From: Prado023 sp963700395
Lineage (GTDB): Bacteria > Actinomycetota > Actinomycetes > S36-B12 > CAIYMF01
DNA: 64,000 nucleotides
Direction: 5' to 3'
Assembly (NCBI GenBank): GCA_963700395.1
Contig: CAVOXI010000003.1
Location: 1-64,000 of the forward strand
Both the position numbers and the translations under genes were made by a program. A model generated the notes under the pieces. It had not been told where the DNA came from. It saw nothing but the letters and a program-made list of their open reading frames with translations, and ran no database searches. This document shows, one piece after another, positions 28,995 to 38,664 of the stretch. Position 1 is the stretch's first letter; every line of letters begins with the position of its first letter.

Positions 28995-31325
28995 TCAGCG
29001 AGCGGACCAGGCCGCGGCAACCGCCGCCTGACCCAGCGCGAGGCCGCCATCGTTGGGCGGCACCACGCCGTGCACGAGCACTCTCAAGCCTGCCCCCCGC
29101 AGGGAGCCCTGACAAGCCGAGGAGAGGACGGCGTTGGCGAACACCCCGCCGGTGAGGCCGACGGTGTCGATCCCGTGCCGGTCGCGCACGAGGAGCACGG
29201 CCTCGGTGAGGGCCTCGGCCAGCGCGAGGTGGAAGGCCCGGGCGGACCTGGCGGGGTCGATCCCACCCGCGTGATCAGCCACGGCCTGGGCGATCCAGCC
29301 CGACGGCTCGATCACGACGCCACCGTCCGCGTCGGTGCGCACGGCTGGCCCGTAGGGGCTCCCGCTGCGGTCGCCAACCGGGCGCCTCCTCGGCCGTCGA
29401 GGCGGCCAGGGCCTCCAACTCGATGGCGGCCTGCGCCTCGTAGGACACCTCGTGGCGCACGTCGAGCAGGGACGCGATCGCATCGAAGAGCCGGCCCATG
29501 CTGGTGGTCGGCGTGCAGTGCGAGCCCGTGGCCAGCATCCGGGCGAGCAGGGCGCCCTCGGCGGGCGTGCAGGCATCGGCGCTCGCCGTGCCCTCCCAGG
29601 GCAGCCCCGCTGCCTGCAGGTGGGCGCCCGCCACGCGTGCCGGGTGCCGGATCGCGGCATCGCCTCCGGGCAGGGACACGGGTCGCAGGTGCCCGACCCG
29701 CTCGACTGAGGCGTAGCTTCCCAGGAGCAGCTCGCCGCCCCAGATCGTCCCGTCGGCACCGTAGCCGGTCCCGTCGAGGACGACGCCCAGGACCGCGTCA
29801 CCCGGCGGCACCCGGTGCTCGGCGAGCAGCGACGCGAGGTGGGCGTGGTGGTGGCCGACGAGCAGGTGCTCGATCCCCAGGGCCGCAGCCCGCTCAGCCG
29901 CCCAGCGCCGCGAGAGGTACCCGGGGTGCGCGTCGGACACCAGCACCTCCGGGGTCACGCGCTGCAGCGCGCACAGCGTCTCCACGGTGCGCTCCAGCAT
30001 CGCCATGGTCTCCAGGTTGGCGGTGTCGCCGATGTGCTGGCTGAGCCACGCGGTGCGCTCGCGGGCGACGCACACCGTCGCCTTCAGCTCGCCCCCGAGC
30101 GCCACCATCGGTTGAGCGCCCATCGGCAGGGGCAGGGGCATCGGCGCGTACCCCCGGCTCCGGCGCACCGGCTGCGGCGAGCCGGACACCACCCGCAGGA
30201 CCGAGTCGTCGCAGGCGACATGGATCGGACGGTCGTGGTGCGCGAAGACGTCAGCGATGCCGGCCAGGCGCTCCTCGGCCTCCCCCGGGTCGATGCAGAT
30301 CGGCTCCTCGGCCAGGTTGCCGCTGGTCATCACCAGGAGCGAGGGGGCACCTGCGTCGAACAGGAGGTGGTGCAGGGGCGCGTGGGGCAGCATCAGCCCG
30401 AGGGTCCCGGTCCCGGGCGCCACCTCGGCGACCAGGAGGCCGTCGAGGGCCGGCACGATCACGATCGGCCGCGCCGGGGAGCCGAGCAATGCCTCGGACT
30501 CTGCGTCGAGGACGGCCACCCCGCGGGCGACGTCGAGGTCCGCGGCCATGAGCGCGAAGGGCTTGGAGCTGCGCTGCTTGCGGGTGCGCAGTGTTCGCAC
30601 GGCCTCCCCGTCGCGCGCATCGCAGGCCAGGTGGTACCCACCGATGCCCTTGATCGCCACGATCCGCCCCGCCTTCAGCGCCGCGACGATCCCAGCGACG
30701 GGCATCGACAGCGCCGGCCCGCAGGCGGGACAGGCGGTCGGTTGGGCGTGGAACCGCCGACTGGTCGGGTCGGTGTACTCGGCCGTGCAGTCCGCACACA
30801 GCGGGAAGCCGACCATGGTGGTGTTCTCGCGGTCGTAGGGCAGGCCGGTGGCGATCGTGTACCGCGGGCCGCAGTTGGTGCAGGCGATGAAGGGGTAGCC
30901 GTGCCGGCGGTCGGCGGGGTCGCGCATCTCGGCCAGGCAGTCGGCGCACACGGCCGTGTCGGGCGGGATGGACGTGACACCCGCACCGACGCCGCTGGCC
31001 ACGATCTGGAAGGTCGGGGCGCCGCCGCCTGCGGCGTCCGACCCCGAACCCCGAGCCCCGGCGACCGCAGCCCGACCGGGTCCAGCACCTCGACACGGAC
31101 CTCGTCCACGACCGCCAACGGTGGGTGGTCGTCGCGGATCCGGCGCTCGAGCTCGACGAGCGCCGACGCGGGGCCCTGCGCCTCGACGAACACCCCATGC
31201 GCGTCGTTGCCCACGAAGCCGGACAGGCCCAGCTCCGCAGCGACCGAGTGGACGAACGGCCGGAACCCGACACCCTGGACGACCCCGGTGACGCGCATGC
31301 GCCAGCGGACCACGGGGTGGCTCAC
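28995..31325 (-). CDS. hypF: Carbamoyltransferase HypF (two frameshifts)
   Basis: HypF makes the carbamoyl-adenylate used for the hydrogenase CN ligands. All four modules can be followed: acylphosphatase (TGVVQGVGFRPFV), tandem zinc fingers (CADCLAEM, CTNCGPRYT, CADC, CPACGP), a YrdC domain (IVAIKGIGGYHLACDA, KPFALMA) and a Kae1-like domain (GHHHAHLASLLAEH, LDGTGYGADGTIWGGE, LTGGVFANAVL). The frame breaks twice: near 31035 (one base missing, or two extra) and near 29390 (one extra). Corrected length is about 776 residues, normal for HypF. The GTG at 31325 reads VSHPVVRWRMRV. Because every catalytic region survives, the breaks look technical. Confidence 0.9.
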
Positions 31326-31350
31326 CCCGCTGCCCGGGTCGCGTGCGCAC

Positions 31351-33393
31351 TCACGTCGAGAGGACCACGATCGACCGGTCGGCGACGGTGACCCTGGAGC
31401 CGACGGGAGGCGCGTCGGCGACGCCCATCACGTGCTCGGGGGCGTGCCGGGCCGTGTCCACGATCCGGTGCCACTCCCCCGGCACCTGCACGGCGAACTC
31501 CAGCGGCTCGTAGTGGGCGTTGACCATCACGTACAGGTCGCCCTCGCCGTACCGGGCGCCCGACAGGTGCCACGCCACGCTGCGTGACCAGGGCGCGGTG
31601 TCGGGCGCCCCGGTCGTGCCGAACCACCGGACATCGTCGCGCCAGAACCGGCTGCGGGCGATGCTGCGGCGCCCCTTGCGCAGGGCGATCATGCCCTTGA
31701 AGAACTCGTACAGGTCACGATGGGAGTCCAGGCGGTCCCAGTCCAGCCAGGTGACCTCGTTGTCCTGGTTGTACGGGTTGTTGTTGCCGCCCTGGGTGTT
31801 GGCGAACTCGTCCCCGGCCACGATCATCGGGACGCCGTTGGAGAGCATCATCAGCGCAGCGAAGTTCTTCATCTGGCGCATCCGCAGCGCGAGCACCTCG
31901 GCGGGGGCGCCCTCGTCGCCCTCCCATCCGCAGTTCCAGCTGAGGTTGTCCGAGCATCCGTCGGTCCCCCCGTGCCCGTTCGCCTCATTGTGCCGCTCGT
32001 TGTACGAGACCAGGTCGTACAGGCAGAAGCCGTCGTGCGCCGTGACGAAGTTGACGCTCTGGTAGGGCCGGTACATGTCGTGGGGGCCGTCGGGGAACAG
32101 GTCCGCGCTGCCGTACACCCGCGACATCAGTGCCCCGACCAGCCCCTCGTCGCCCTTGACGAACCCCCGGACGTCGTCGCGGAACCTGCCGTTCCACTGC
32201 CGCCACATGATGCCCGGGAATCCCCGGCCGAGCTGGTAGGCGCCGAGGTCCCAGGCCTCCGCCGTCACGCGCAGGTCGTGGGTCCCGGCCAGGATGCCGA
32301 TCTCGTTGATCATCGGCGGCATGTCGCCCTCGACTGCCCCGTCGGCGTCGCGGGTCAGGATCGAGGCGAGGTCGAAGCGGTACCCGTCGACCCCCATCTT
32401 CTCCGCCCAGTGGGCGAGGCTGCTGAGCACCAGCGCGCGGGTGGCGATGTCCGCCGCCTGGGTGGTGTTGCCGCATCCGGTGTCGTTGTCGTACGAGCCG
32501 TCCAGGCCCACGATGTAGTACGAGTCGTTGTCGATGCCCGCAAGGTTGTAGGTGGGACCGGACTCATCGCCCTCCGCGGTGTGGTTGTAGACGACGTCGA
32601 GCCACAGCTCGATGCCGGCCGCATGCAGCGCGTCGGCCATCTCGCGGAACTCGGCCACGGCCTCGCCGCAGGCGTACTCGGAGTGCGGCGCGAAGAAGCT
32701 CATCGTCATGTAGCCCCAGTAGTTGCCCTCCTGGGGGTCGTACTGGTGGACCGGGAGCAGCTCGACGACGGTGACGCCGAGGTCCTTGAGGTGCTCGATC
32801 TTCTCGATGACGCCACGGTAGGTCCCGCGCAGGTCCTCGGCGACGCCGCTGTTGGCCCGCGCCGTGAATCCCTTGACGTGGAGCTCGTAGATCACGGTGT
32901 CATGCGTGTGACGAGGGCCGGACGCCGGAATCGGCTCATCGGCCCAGGCGGCAGTGGGCAGCACCCCCAGCGCCGCCCGGCCGTCGTTGGCGTCCTGCCC
33001 ACGGGCCGCCTCGCGGGAGAAGGCGGGCGGGAAGTGCAGGCGGCGCGCGTAGGGGTCGGACAGGACCTTCATCGGAAGGAACCGATTGGCCCCTCCGGGC
33101 GGCCCGTCCATCCGGTAGGCGTAGTAGGTCGCCCCCGGCACCCGCGCGGCGCTGACCAGGCAGTGCCAGAGCCGGCCGGTCTTGTTGACGAACGGGTCCA
33201 GGACCAGCTCCAGGAGAGGGTTCAGCACGTCGGCGCCGTAGAGAAGGAGGGTGACCGTCGTGGCGGTGCGCGAGTAGATCGAGAAGTTCCACGCCTGCAG
33301 CTCGGGCACCCACGTGGCGCCGACCGGGGCCGGAGCACCCTCCTCGCGCTCCCAGGCGTCGATCGTGCGCAGGTACCCCAACGGCTCGACCAT
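31351..33393 (-). CDS. glgX: Glycogen debranching enzyme GlgX
   Basis: An intact 680-residue GH13 isoamylase-type enzyme that cleaves alpha-1,6 branches of glycogen. An N-terminal CBM48-like region (FSIYSRTATTVTLLLYG) precedes the barrel. Conserved GH13 regions are LWLDVVYNHTAEGD, DGYRFDLASIL with the nucleophile Asp, the acid Glu in TAEAWDLGAYQLG, and VNFVTAHDGF with the transition-state His-Asp. The ATG at 33393 has GAGGAGG upstream. It lies upstream of hypF with a 25-base gap, so read-through is possible, but functional linkage is not obvious. Confidence 0.95.
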   Translation of the reverse strand: MVEPLGYLRTIDAWEREEGAPAPVGATWVPELQAWNFSIYSRTATTVTLLLYGADVLNPLLELVLDPFVNKTGRLWHCLVSAARVPGATYYAYRMDGPPGGANRFLPMKVLSDPYARRLHFPPAFSREAARGQDANDGRAALGVLPTAAWADEPIPASGPRHTHDTVIYELHVKGFTARANSGVAEDLRGTYRGVIEKIEHLKDLGVTVVELLPVHQYDPQEGNYWGYMTMSFFAPHSEYACGEAVAEFREMADALHAAGIELWLDVVYNHTAEGDESGPTYNLAGIDNDSYYIVGLDGSYDNDTGCGNTTQAADIATRALVLSSLAHWAEKMGVDGYRFDLASILTRDADGAVEGDMPPMINEIGILAGTHDLRVTAEAWDLGAYQLGRGFPGIMWRQWNGRFRDDVRGFVKGDEGLVGALMSRVYGSADLFPDGPHDMYRPYQSVNFVTAHDGFCLYDLVSYNERHNEANGHGGTDGCSDNLSWNCGWEGDEGAPAEVLALRMRQMKNFAALMMLSNGVPMIVAGDEFANTQGGNNNPYNQDNEVTWLDWDRLDSHRDLYEFFKGMIALRKGRRSIARSRFWRDDVRWFGTTGAPDTAPWSRSVAWHLSGARYGEGDLYVMVNAHYEPLEFAVQVPGEWHRIVDTARHAPEHVMGVADAPPVGSRVTVADRSIVVLST

Positions 33394-33460
33394 CTCCGAC
33401 CTCCTCCACAGAGGCTATTGCGTCGCGCATCCCGACGCGTGGCCCCAGCCGGGCTCGGGC

Positions 33461-34300
33461 CTATGCCGTGAATGCCGCACGAAGGGCGTCGATGGTGGCC
33501 GCGTCCAGGCCCAGGCCCGCGGAGAAGTACCCCTCGATCGATCCGAACCTCGCGTTCATCTCGTCGAGGGCTGCCCCGAGGTAGGCCGGATCGACCCCGA
33601 ACACGGGAACGAGGACCGCAGGGTCGCCGCCGGCGTCGCGGAACTGGTCGAACATCGGCTGCAGCGCGGGCAGCAGCAGGTCGTTCGTGAGCACGTACTC
33701 GGCCATGACGTCCTCGTCGGACACGCCGAGCAGCATCAGCAGGGATGCGGCGGCCCAGCCCGTCCGGTCCTTGCCCGTCGTGCAGTGGACGAGGGCAGGG
33801 CGCCGGTCGGGCGCCGCGAGGTCCGCGAACAGCGTGCGATAGCTGGCAAGGGCGCTGGGCAGCGCGATGATCTCCCGGTAGGCGGAGTCGAAGAGGTCCG
33901 TCACAGCACTCCCGGTCAGCGCTGCCGTGGCCGCCGGAGGATCGGCCAGCAGCGTCATGAGGTTCGCGGGAACGGCCATGGTCGAGTCGGCAAGGACGTC
34001 GAGGGGGTAGTAGGCGGCCCCGTCGGGGAGCAGGTCCGGGGCGGTGGTGCGCTCACCCTCGGTCCGCAGGTCGAACACCGACCGGATCCCCAGCCCGGCG
34101 AACGCCGCGATGTCGGGCCCGGCCAGCCGCGACAGGTCCGTGGAGCGGTACAGCGCACCGGAGGCCACTCGGCCCCCGCCGCGCATCTCCCAGCCGCCGA
34201 GGTCGCGCAGGTTCGGCGCCGTGGCCAGGCCCAGGCCCGCTCCCGGGGGCGACGCCGGTTCGCGGCGGCCGCCCTCATCCCGCCGGCTGTGCTGGTTCAT
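33461..34300 (-). CDS. Tyrosine-type protein phosphatase (Y_phosphatase3 family)
   Basis: A 279-residue phosphatase related to the mycobacterial PtpB group. The active-site loop is VHCTTGKDRTGWAAA, containing the Cys, Lys-Asp and Arg of the HCxxGKDR signature. Upstream are NLRDLGGWEMRGGGRVASGALYRS and VFDLRTEGER, both typical. The protein has no signal peptide, so it is cytosolic or exported by an unknown route. The ATG at 34300 follows the lpdA stop by about 10 bases, so they likely form an operon. The natural substrate is unknown; members can hydrolyse phosphotyrosine, phosphoserine or phosphoinositides. Confidence 0.9.
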   Translation of the reverse strand: MNQHSRRDEGGRREPASPPGAGLGLATAPNLRDLGGWEMRGGGRVASGALYRSTDLSRLAGPDIAAFAGLGIRSVFDLRTEGERTTAPDLLPDGAAYYPLDVLADSTMAVPANLMTLLADPPAATAALTGSAVTDLFDSAYREIIALPSALASYRTLFADLAAPDRRPALVHCTTGKDRTGWAAASLLMLLGVSDEDVMAEYVLTNDLLLPALQPMFDQFRDAGGDPAVLVPVFGVDPAYLGAALDEMNARFGSIEGYFSAGLGLDAATIDALRAAFTA

Positions 34301-34310
34301 GCCTGCTCCC

Positions 34311-35687
34311 TCACTCGAACGCGCGCAGCTGGCGGGCAGCCTCCGCGATGGAACCCGTCATCGACGGGTAGATGGTGAACGTGGCCGCCACCTGGTCGAC
34401 GGTCAGGCGCTGCTCGACCGCCAGGGCGAGCCCGAAGATGAGCTCCGAGGCGTGCGGCGCCACCACCACCCCGCCGATCACGATCCGCGTGCCGCGCCGG
34501 CAGAGGACCTTCACGAACCCGTCGGTGATCCCCTGCATCTTGGCCCGCGCGTTGGTCGCCAGGGGCAGCGTCACCACCTCGGCGTTCACCCGGCCCGCGT
34601 CGACATCGGCCTGCGTGTAGCCCACGGTGGCGATCTCAGGATCGGTGAACACGTTGGAGCTCACCGTCCGCAGGTCCAGCGGGGCGACGGCGCCGCCGAG
34701 CGCGTGCCACATCGCGATCCGGCCCTGCATGGCCGCCACGGAGGCCAGGAGGAACACGCCGGTGCAGTCGCCGGCGGCGTAGACGCCGCGGGCGGAGGTC
34801 CGCGACACCCGGTCGACCTCGACGTGCCCGGAGGGCGTGGTGCGGACCCCTGCCTCCGCCAGGCCCAGGTCCTCGGTGTTGGGCACCGACCCCACGGCCA
34901 TCAGGCAGTGCGAGCCGGCCACCGTGCGACCGTCGGCGAGCGTGACGAGCACCCCGTCAGCCGAGCGGACCGCCGACTCGGCCCGCGAACGGCGCAGCAC
35001 CGTCATCCCGCGCCTCTCGAAGACGTCCTCGAGCACCTGCGCCGCATCGAGGTCCTCCCCGGGCAGCACGTGCTCCCGGCTGGAGACCAGGACGACCTCG
35101 GATCCGAGGGCCTGGTAGGCGCACGCGAACTCCGCGCCGGTGACCCCGGATCCCACCACGACCAGGCGCTCGGGCACCCGGTCGAGGGCGTAGACCTGCT
35201 CCCAGGTCAGGATCCGCTCCCCATCGGGCAGGGCCGTGCTCATGACCCGCGGCCTGGCCCCGGTGGCCAGCAGGACCGCGTCCGCCTCCATCCGCTCAGC
35301 ACCCCCCGCGGCCAGCTCGGCGACGACCGCGCCCGGACCATCGAGGCGTCCCCGCCCGGCGAGCAGCCGGACTCCCGACCGCAGGCACCGCTGGGCGGTG
35401 TCGTCGCTCTGGGCTGCTGCGAGGCCGCGGATCCGCGCGTTCACCGCGGCCAGGTCCACGCCGACGGCGCCCGCCGCGCCCGTGATCCCCAGTGCCTCGC
35501 TCTCGCGCACCTGTGTCGCCGACTCCGCCACGGCGAGCAGCGCCTTGCTCGGCACGCAGTCGGTCAGGACCGCCGACCCGCCGATCCCGTCGGAGTCGAT
35601 CAGCGTGACCTCGGCCGCCATCTGCGCGGCGACCAGCGCCGCCTCGTACCCGCCCGGGCCGCCGCCGACGATCACCACCGAAGTCAT
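34311..35687 (-). CDS. lpdA: LpdA-like NAD(P)H quinone reductase, flavoprotein disulfide reductase family
   Basis: A 458-residue FAD enzyme with the lipoamide-dehydrogenase fold: VVIVGGGPGGYEAAL for FAD, VVVGSGVTGAEFACAY for NAD(P)H, and YAAGDCTGVFLLASVA. The redox motif is altered: IGGSAVLTDCVPSK has Ala39 where the first redox Cys belongs, leaving only Cys44. The C-terminal catalytic His-Glu pair of true lipoamide dehydrogenases is also not recognisable. This matches mycobacterial LpdA (Rv3303c), which reduces quinones rather than lipoamide. ATG at 35687 is chosen because it begins the FAD strand. It is divergent from the cyclotransferase gene, as in mycobacteria. Confidence 0.88.
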   Translation of the reverse strand: MTSVVIVGGGPGGYEAALVAAQMAAEVTLIDSDGIGGSAVLTDCVPSKALLAVAESATQVRESEALGITGAAGAVGVDLAAVNARIRGLAAAQSDDTAQRCLRSGVRLLAGRGRLDGPGAVVAELAAGGAERMEADAVLLATGARPRVMSTALPDGERILTWEQVYALDRVPERLVVVGSGVTGAEFACAYQALGSEVVLVSSREHVLPGEDLDAAQVLEDVFERRGMTVLRRSRAESAVRSADGVLVTLADGRTVAGSHCLMAVGSVPNTEDLGLAEAGVRTTPSGHVEVDRVSRTSARGVYAAGDCTGVFLLASVAAMQGRIAMWHALGGAVAPLDLRTVSSNVFTDPEIATVGYTQADVDAGRVNAEVVTLPLATNARAKMQGITDGFVKVLCRRGTRIVIGGVVVAPHASELIFGLALAVEQRLTVDQVAATFTIYPSMTGSIAEAARQLRAFE

Positions 35688-35735
35688 GCCGCCGATCATG
35701 GCGCATGCACCGACTGCACCACTACTCTGTGCGAC

Positions 35736-36176
35736 GTGGTCCTCTACGCGGCGTACGGGTCGAACCTCGACCCCCGGCAGATGCTCGAGAGGGCGCCCCA
35801 CTCACCCGTGTTCGGCCCGGGCTGGTTGATCGACTGGAGGCTGACCTTCGGCGGTGAGGACCTTGGTTGGGACGGGGCCCTGGCCACCGTCGTCGAGGAC
35901 CCCGGGCACAGCGTGTTCGTGATGCTCTACGACATCGCTCCCGAGGACGAGCCCCTGCTCGACCACTGGGAGGGCTCCGAGCTGGGGATCCACCGCAAGC
36001 TGCACGTGCGCGTGCAGACCCTCGACGGGGACGAGATGGCCTGGCTCTACGTGGTCGACTCCTACGAGGGTGGACTGCCCTCCGCGCGCTACCTGGGGAT
36101 CATGGCCGATGCCGCCCGGGCTGCCGGGGCACCGGACGACTACGTCGTGGACCTCATGAAGCGTCCCTGCCAGTAG
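35736..36176 (+). CDS. Gamma-glutamylcyclotransferase family protein
   Basis: A 146-residue cyclotransferase-fold protein. The start VVLYAAYGSNLDPRQM contains the YGSN loop, and the Glu in the DHWEGSELGIHRK segment occupies the usual catalytic position. Length fits the small AIG2/GGCT branch. GTG at 35736 is preceded by a 48-base gap divergent from lpdA. Gamma-glutamyl amino acids are the textbook substrate, but bacterial members vary. Its last 23 bases overlap the end of the convergent membrane-protein gene. Confidence 0.88.
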   Translation: MVLYAAYGSNLDPRQMLERAPHSPVFGPGWLIDWRLTFGGEDLGWDGALATVVEDPGHSVFVMLYDIAPEDEPLLDHWEGSELGIHRKLHVRVQTLDGDEMAWLYVVDSYEGGLPSARYLGIMADAARAAGAPDDYVVDLMKRPCQ

Positions 36177-36933
36177 CGTCGCGACCGACCGTCCGGTCGT
36201 CCGCCCCGGCACCGCCACCGAGCCCCGCCGCCGCGGCGGCGAGACGGCGCTCGAGGGCGGCCACGCGTTCGGCGAGGTCCGCCACCTCGGCCGACGGGAG
36301 CCCCGCCTCCCCGGGCGCGAGTTGCGCGCCAGCCACGTCCCCCGCCGGGGCCAGCCCGTCGCCCGGCGCCGGGCGACGGCTGCGGGCGAACTTGACGTAC
36401 CCGAGCACCAGGGACACTGCCAGTGCTGCGACGAGGACGAGGAACCGCGTGATCGAGTTGCCCGAGGCCAACCCCCAGCCCACCCCGTACAGCATCGTGA
36501 ACAGGCCACCGAGGAGGATGCCGTTGCTCAGCACGGCGACCGAGTCACCCAGGGCCAGCGCGACCGCCATCAGCATCGTGGCGATGACGATCAGGATCAC
36601 GCTGGTGCTGATCCGCCACTGGTTGGACCTGTCCTCGGCGGCGCGCTGCAGCGTCGTGACCTGCTCGTCGATCTCGCGTGTCCGGGCCTGCTCGGCGGCG
36701 GTGAGCTGATTCCACGTGCGGCACTTCTCCGGCGTCGGCGCGTTGCACCCGTCGATGGCCGAGCGCTCGTCGTAGAGCGCCTGGATCTGGTCCTGCTGCG
36801 CGTCACTCGGGTTCGGGTGGAACGTGTACACCCCCACCCCGACGACGGCCGTGATCATCAGCCCGAGGAACACCGCGAAGATCGCCTGAAGGACTCCCCG
36901 GCCGATGTTGGGCACCTGCTTCGTGTCCTGCAT
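36154..36933 (-). CDS. Four-helix membrane protein of unknown function with periplasmic-type coiled-coil loop
   Basis: I do not recognise this 259-residue protein. Hydrophobic segments lie at about residues 15-38, 105-127, 131-152 and 159-177. Between the first two is a polar loop with two Cys (DGCNAPTPEKCRTW), a pair that could form a disulfide if extracytoplasmic, and a helical EQARTREIDEQVTTLQRAAEDR. The C-terminal tail contains a short coiled coil (EVADLAERVAALERRLAA) and Gly/Asp-rich residues. ATG at 36933 has a GGAGG upstream; longer starts lack support. It lies between cyclotransferase and phosphosugar mutase genes and its partner is unknown. Confidence 0.7.
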   Translation of the reverse strand: MQDTKQVPNIGRGVLQAIFAVFLGLMITAVVGVGVYTFHPNPSDAQQDQIQALYDERSAIDGCNAPTPEKCRTWNQLTAAEQARTREIDEQVTTLQRAAEDRSNQWRISTSVILIVIATMLMAVALALGDSVAVLSNGILLGGLFTMLYGVGWGLASGNSITRFLVLVAALAVSLVLGYVKFARSRRPAPGDGLAPAGDVAGAQLAPGEAGLPSAEVADLAERVAALERRLAAAAAGLGGGAGADDRTVGRDATGRDAS

Positions 36934-36972
36934 GGCCACCTCCCGCGTGCAGGCTACCCCCGACGGCACCGC

Positions 36973-38664
36973 CTACGCGGTCAGCCGCACCCGGACGTCC
37001 CCGGCCACCGCGGCCAGTTGCGCGCCGGCCACCGACCGGGCGGCGGCGACCCCCTGGGCACCGACGGGAGCCCGGACCTCGAGGTAGGCCTTGACCTTCG
37101 GCTCGGTCCCGCTGGGCCGGATGATCACCCGGGCCCCGTCCACGCCCGGCGCTGCTCCCAGCATGAACTTCAGCCCGTCGGTCGGCGGCAGGCCGGGCGA
37201 CCCCGCCCCGAGGTCGACCGCCTCGACGACGTCCAGCCCGCCGAACCCGGTCGGGGGCATGGCGCGCAGCGACGCCATCAGCTCGGGGATGGCCGCCAGG
37301 TCGGTGAACCGGAGCGACACCTGGCTGGTGGCGTGGACGCCGTGTGCCGTGGCCAGGTCGTCGAGGACGTCCTGCACCCCGCGACCCTCGGCCTTCAGCG
37401 CAGCGGCCATCTCGGTGACCAGCAGCCCGGCGGAGATGCCGTCCTTGTCGCGCACGGCTGTCGGGTCGACGCAGTAGCCCAGCGCCTCCTCGTAGCCGAA
37501 CACGAGGTCGTCCGCTGCCCGCGAGATCCACTTGAAGCCGGTGAGCGTCTCGCGGAAGCCGAGCCCCGCGTCGCGGGCGATCGCCCCGAGGAGCTGCGAG
37601 CTGACGATGGAGTTCGCGTAGGTCCCCGTGACCGGCGAGCCCGCGCGCAGCCCGCGCTGCAGGATCCACCACCCGAGCAGGGCGCCCACCTCGTCGCCGG
37701 TCAGCATCCGGAACCCGCCGCCGACCAGCGGGATCCCGACCGCGCACCGGTCGGCATCCGGGTCGTTGGCCAGGACGAGGTCCACGTGCGCCCCTCCGGC
37801 AAGGTCCATGGCCAGGTCCATCGCCCCGGGCTCCTCCGGGTTCGGGAACGACACGGTCGGGAAGTCCGGGTCGGGCTCGTCCTGGGCCACGACGGCCAGC
37901 GGCGGGGGGAACCCGGCACCGGTCAGCGCCGCCCTCATCAGCCGGCTGCCGACACCGTGCATCGCCGTGTAGGCCACGGCGATGTCGCGGGCACCACCCG
38001 GACGTGGCAACGCGCACACCCGGGCCAGGTAGCTGTCGACGACGCCCTCGTCGAGGATGGCGTAGTCGTCGCTGCGCGCGATGTCGGCCACGGCCCCGAC
38101 GGCCTCGATGCACGCGGCGATCGCCGCGTCGGCAGGCGGCACGATCTGCGAGCCGTCGCCGAGGTAGACCTTGTACCCGTTGTCCTGCGGGGGGTTGTGC
38201 GAGGCCGTGACCACGACGCCCGCGGACGCGCCGTAGGTCAGGACTGCCCCGGCCAGCACGGGCGTGGGCAGCGGCCGGGGGCAGATCATCGCCCGGAAGC
38301 CGGCACCGGCGAGGATCTCGGCCGTGTCGCGGGCGAAGGCGCCGGAGTTGTGCCGTGCGTCGAACCCGATGACCACCGGCGTCCCACCACGGCCCTGGTC
38401 GAGCAGGTACTGGGCCAACCCGGCCGCAGCGCGCGAGACGACCACCCGGTTCATCCGGTTGGGTCCCGGTCCGAGCTTGCCGCGCAGCCCGGCAGTGCCG
38501 AACTGCAGGGTCCCGGCGAACGCGTCAGCCAGCTCCTCGGCGGCTCCACTCTCGCCTGCCCGCGCGGCTGCGATGCGCTGGGTGAGCTCGGCGGCCGTGG
38601 CGCTGTCCGGGTCGGTGGCGGCCCATGCTGAGGCCGTGAGCAGCAGGTCGTCGAGGTTGCTCAC
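36973..38664 (-). CDS. pmmB: Phospho-sugar mutase (phosphomannomutase/phosphoglucomutase family)
   Basis: A 563-residue alpha-D-phosphohexomutase. The catalytic serine loop VVVTASHNPPQDNGYKVY, metal loop LANDPDADRCAVG, sugar-binding GYEEALGYCVDP and phosphate-binding IIRPSGTEPKVKAY are all intact. The length matches the longer actinobacterial PmmB/phosphopentomutase-like branch. The GTG at 38664 overlaps the PNP stop (GTGA). Because it is coupled to PNP, interconversion of ribose-1-phosphate and ribose-5-phosphate is a plausible role, though hexose phosphates are the classical substrates. Confidence 0.92.
   Translation of the reverse strand: MSNLDDLLLTASAWAATDPDSATAAELTQRIAAARAGESGAAEELADAFAGTLQFGTAGLRGKLGPGPNRMNRVVVSRAAAGLAQYLLDQGRGGTPVVIGFDARHNSGAFARDTAEILAGAGFRAMICPRPLPTPVLAGAVLTYGASAGVVVTASHNPPQDNGYKVYLGDGSQIVPPADAAIAACIEAVGAVADIARSDDYAILDEGVVDSYLARVCALPRPGGARDIAVAYTAMHGVGSRLMRAALTGAGFPPPLAVVAQDEPDPDFPTVSFPNPEEPGAMDLAMDLAGGAHVDLVLANDPDADRCAVGIPLVGGGFRMLTGDEVGALLGWWILQRGLRAGSPVTGTYANSIVSSQLLGAIARDAGLGFRETLTGFKWISRAADDLVFGYEEALGYCVDPTAVRDKDGISAGLLVTEMAAALKAEGRGVQDVLDDLATAHGVHATSQVSLRFTDLAAIPELMASLRAMPPTGFGGLDVVEAVDLGAGSPGLPPTDGLKFMLGAAPGVDGARVIIRPSGTEPKVKAYLEVRAPVGAQGVAAARSVAGAQLAAVAGDVRVRLTA

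Noticed and set aside
31815..33471. Long plus-strand frame opposite glgX
   Set aside because: It is antisense to an intact GH13 enzyme with all catalytic motifs. Such frames are expected in high-GC DNA.
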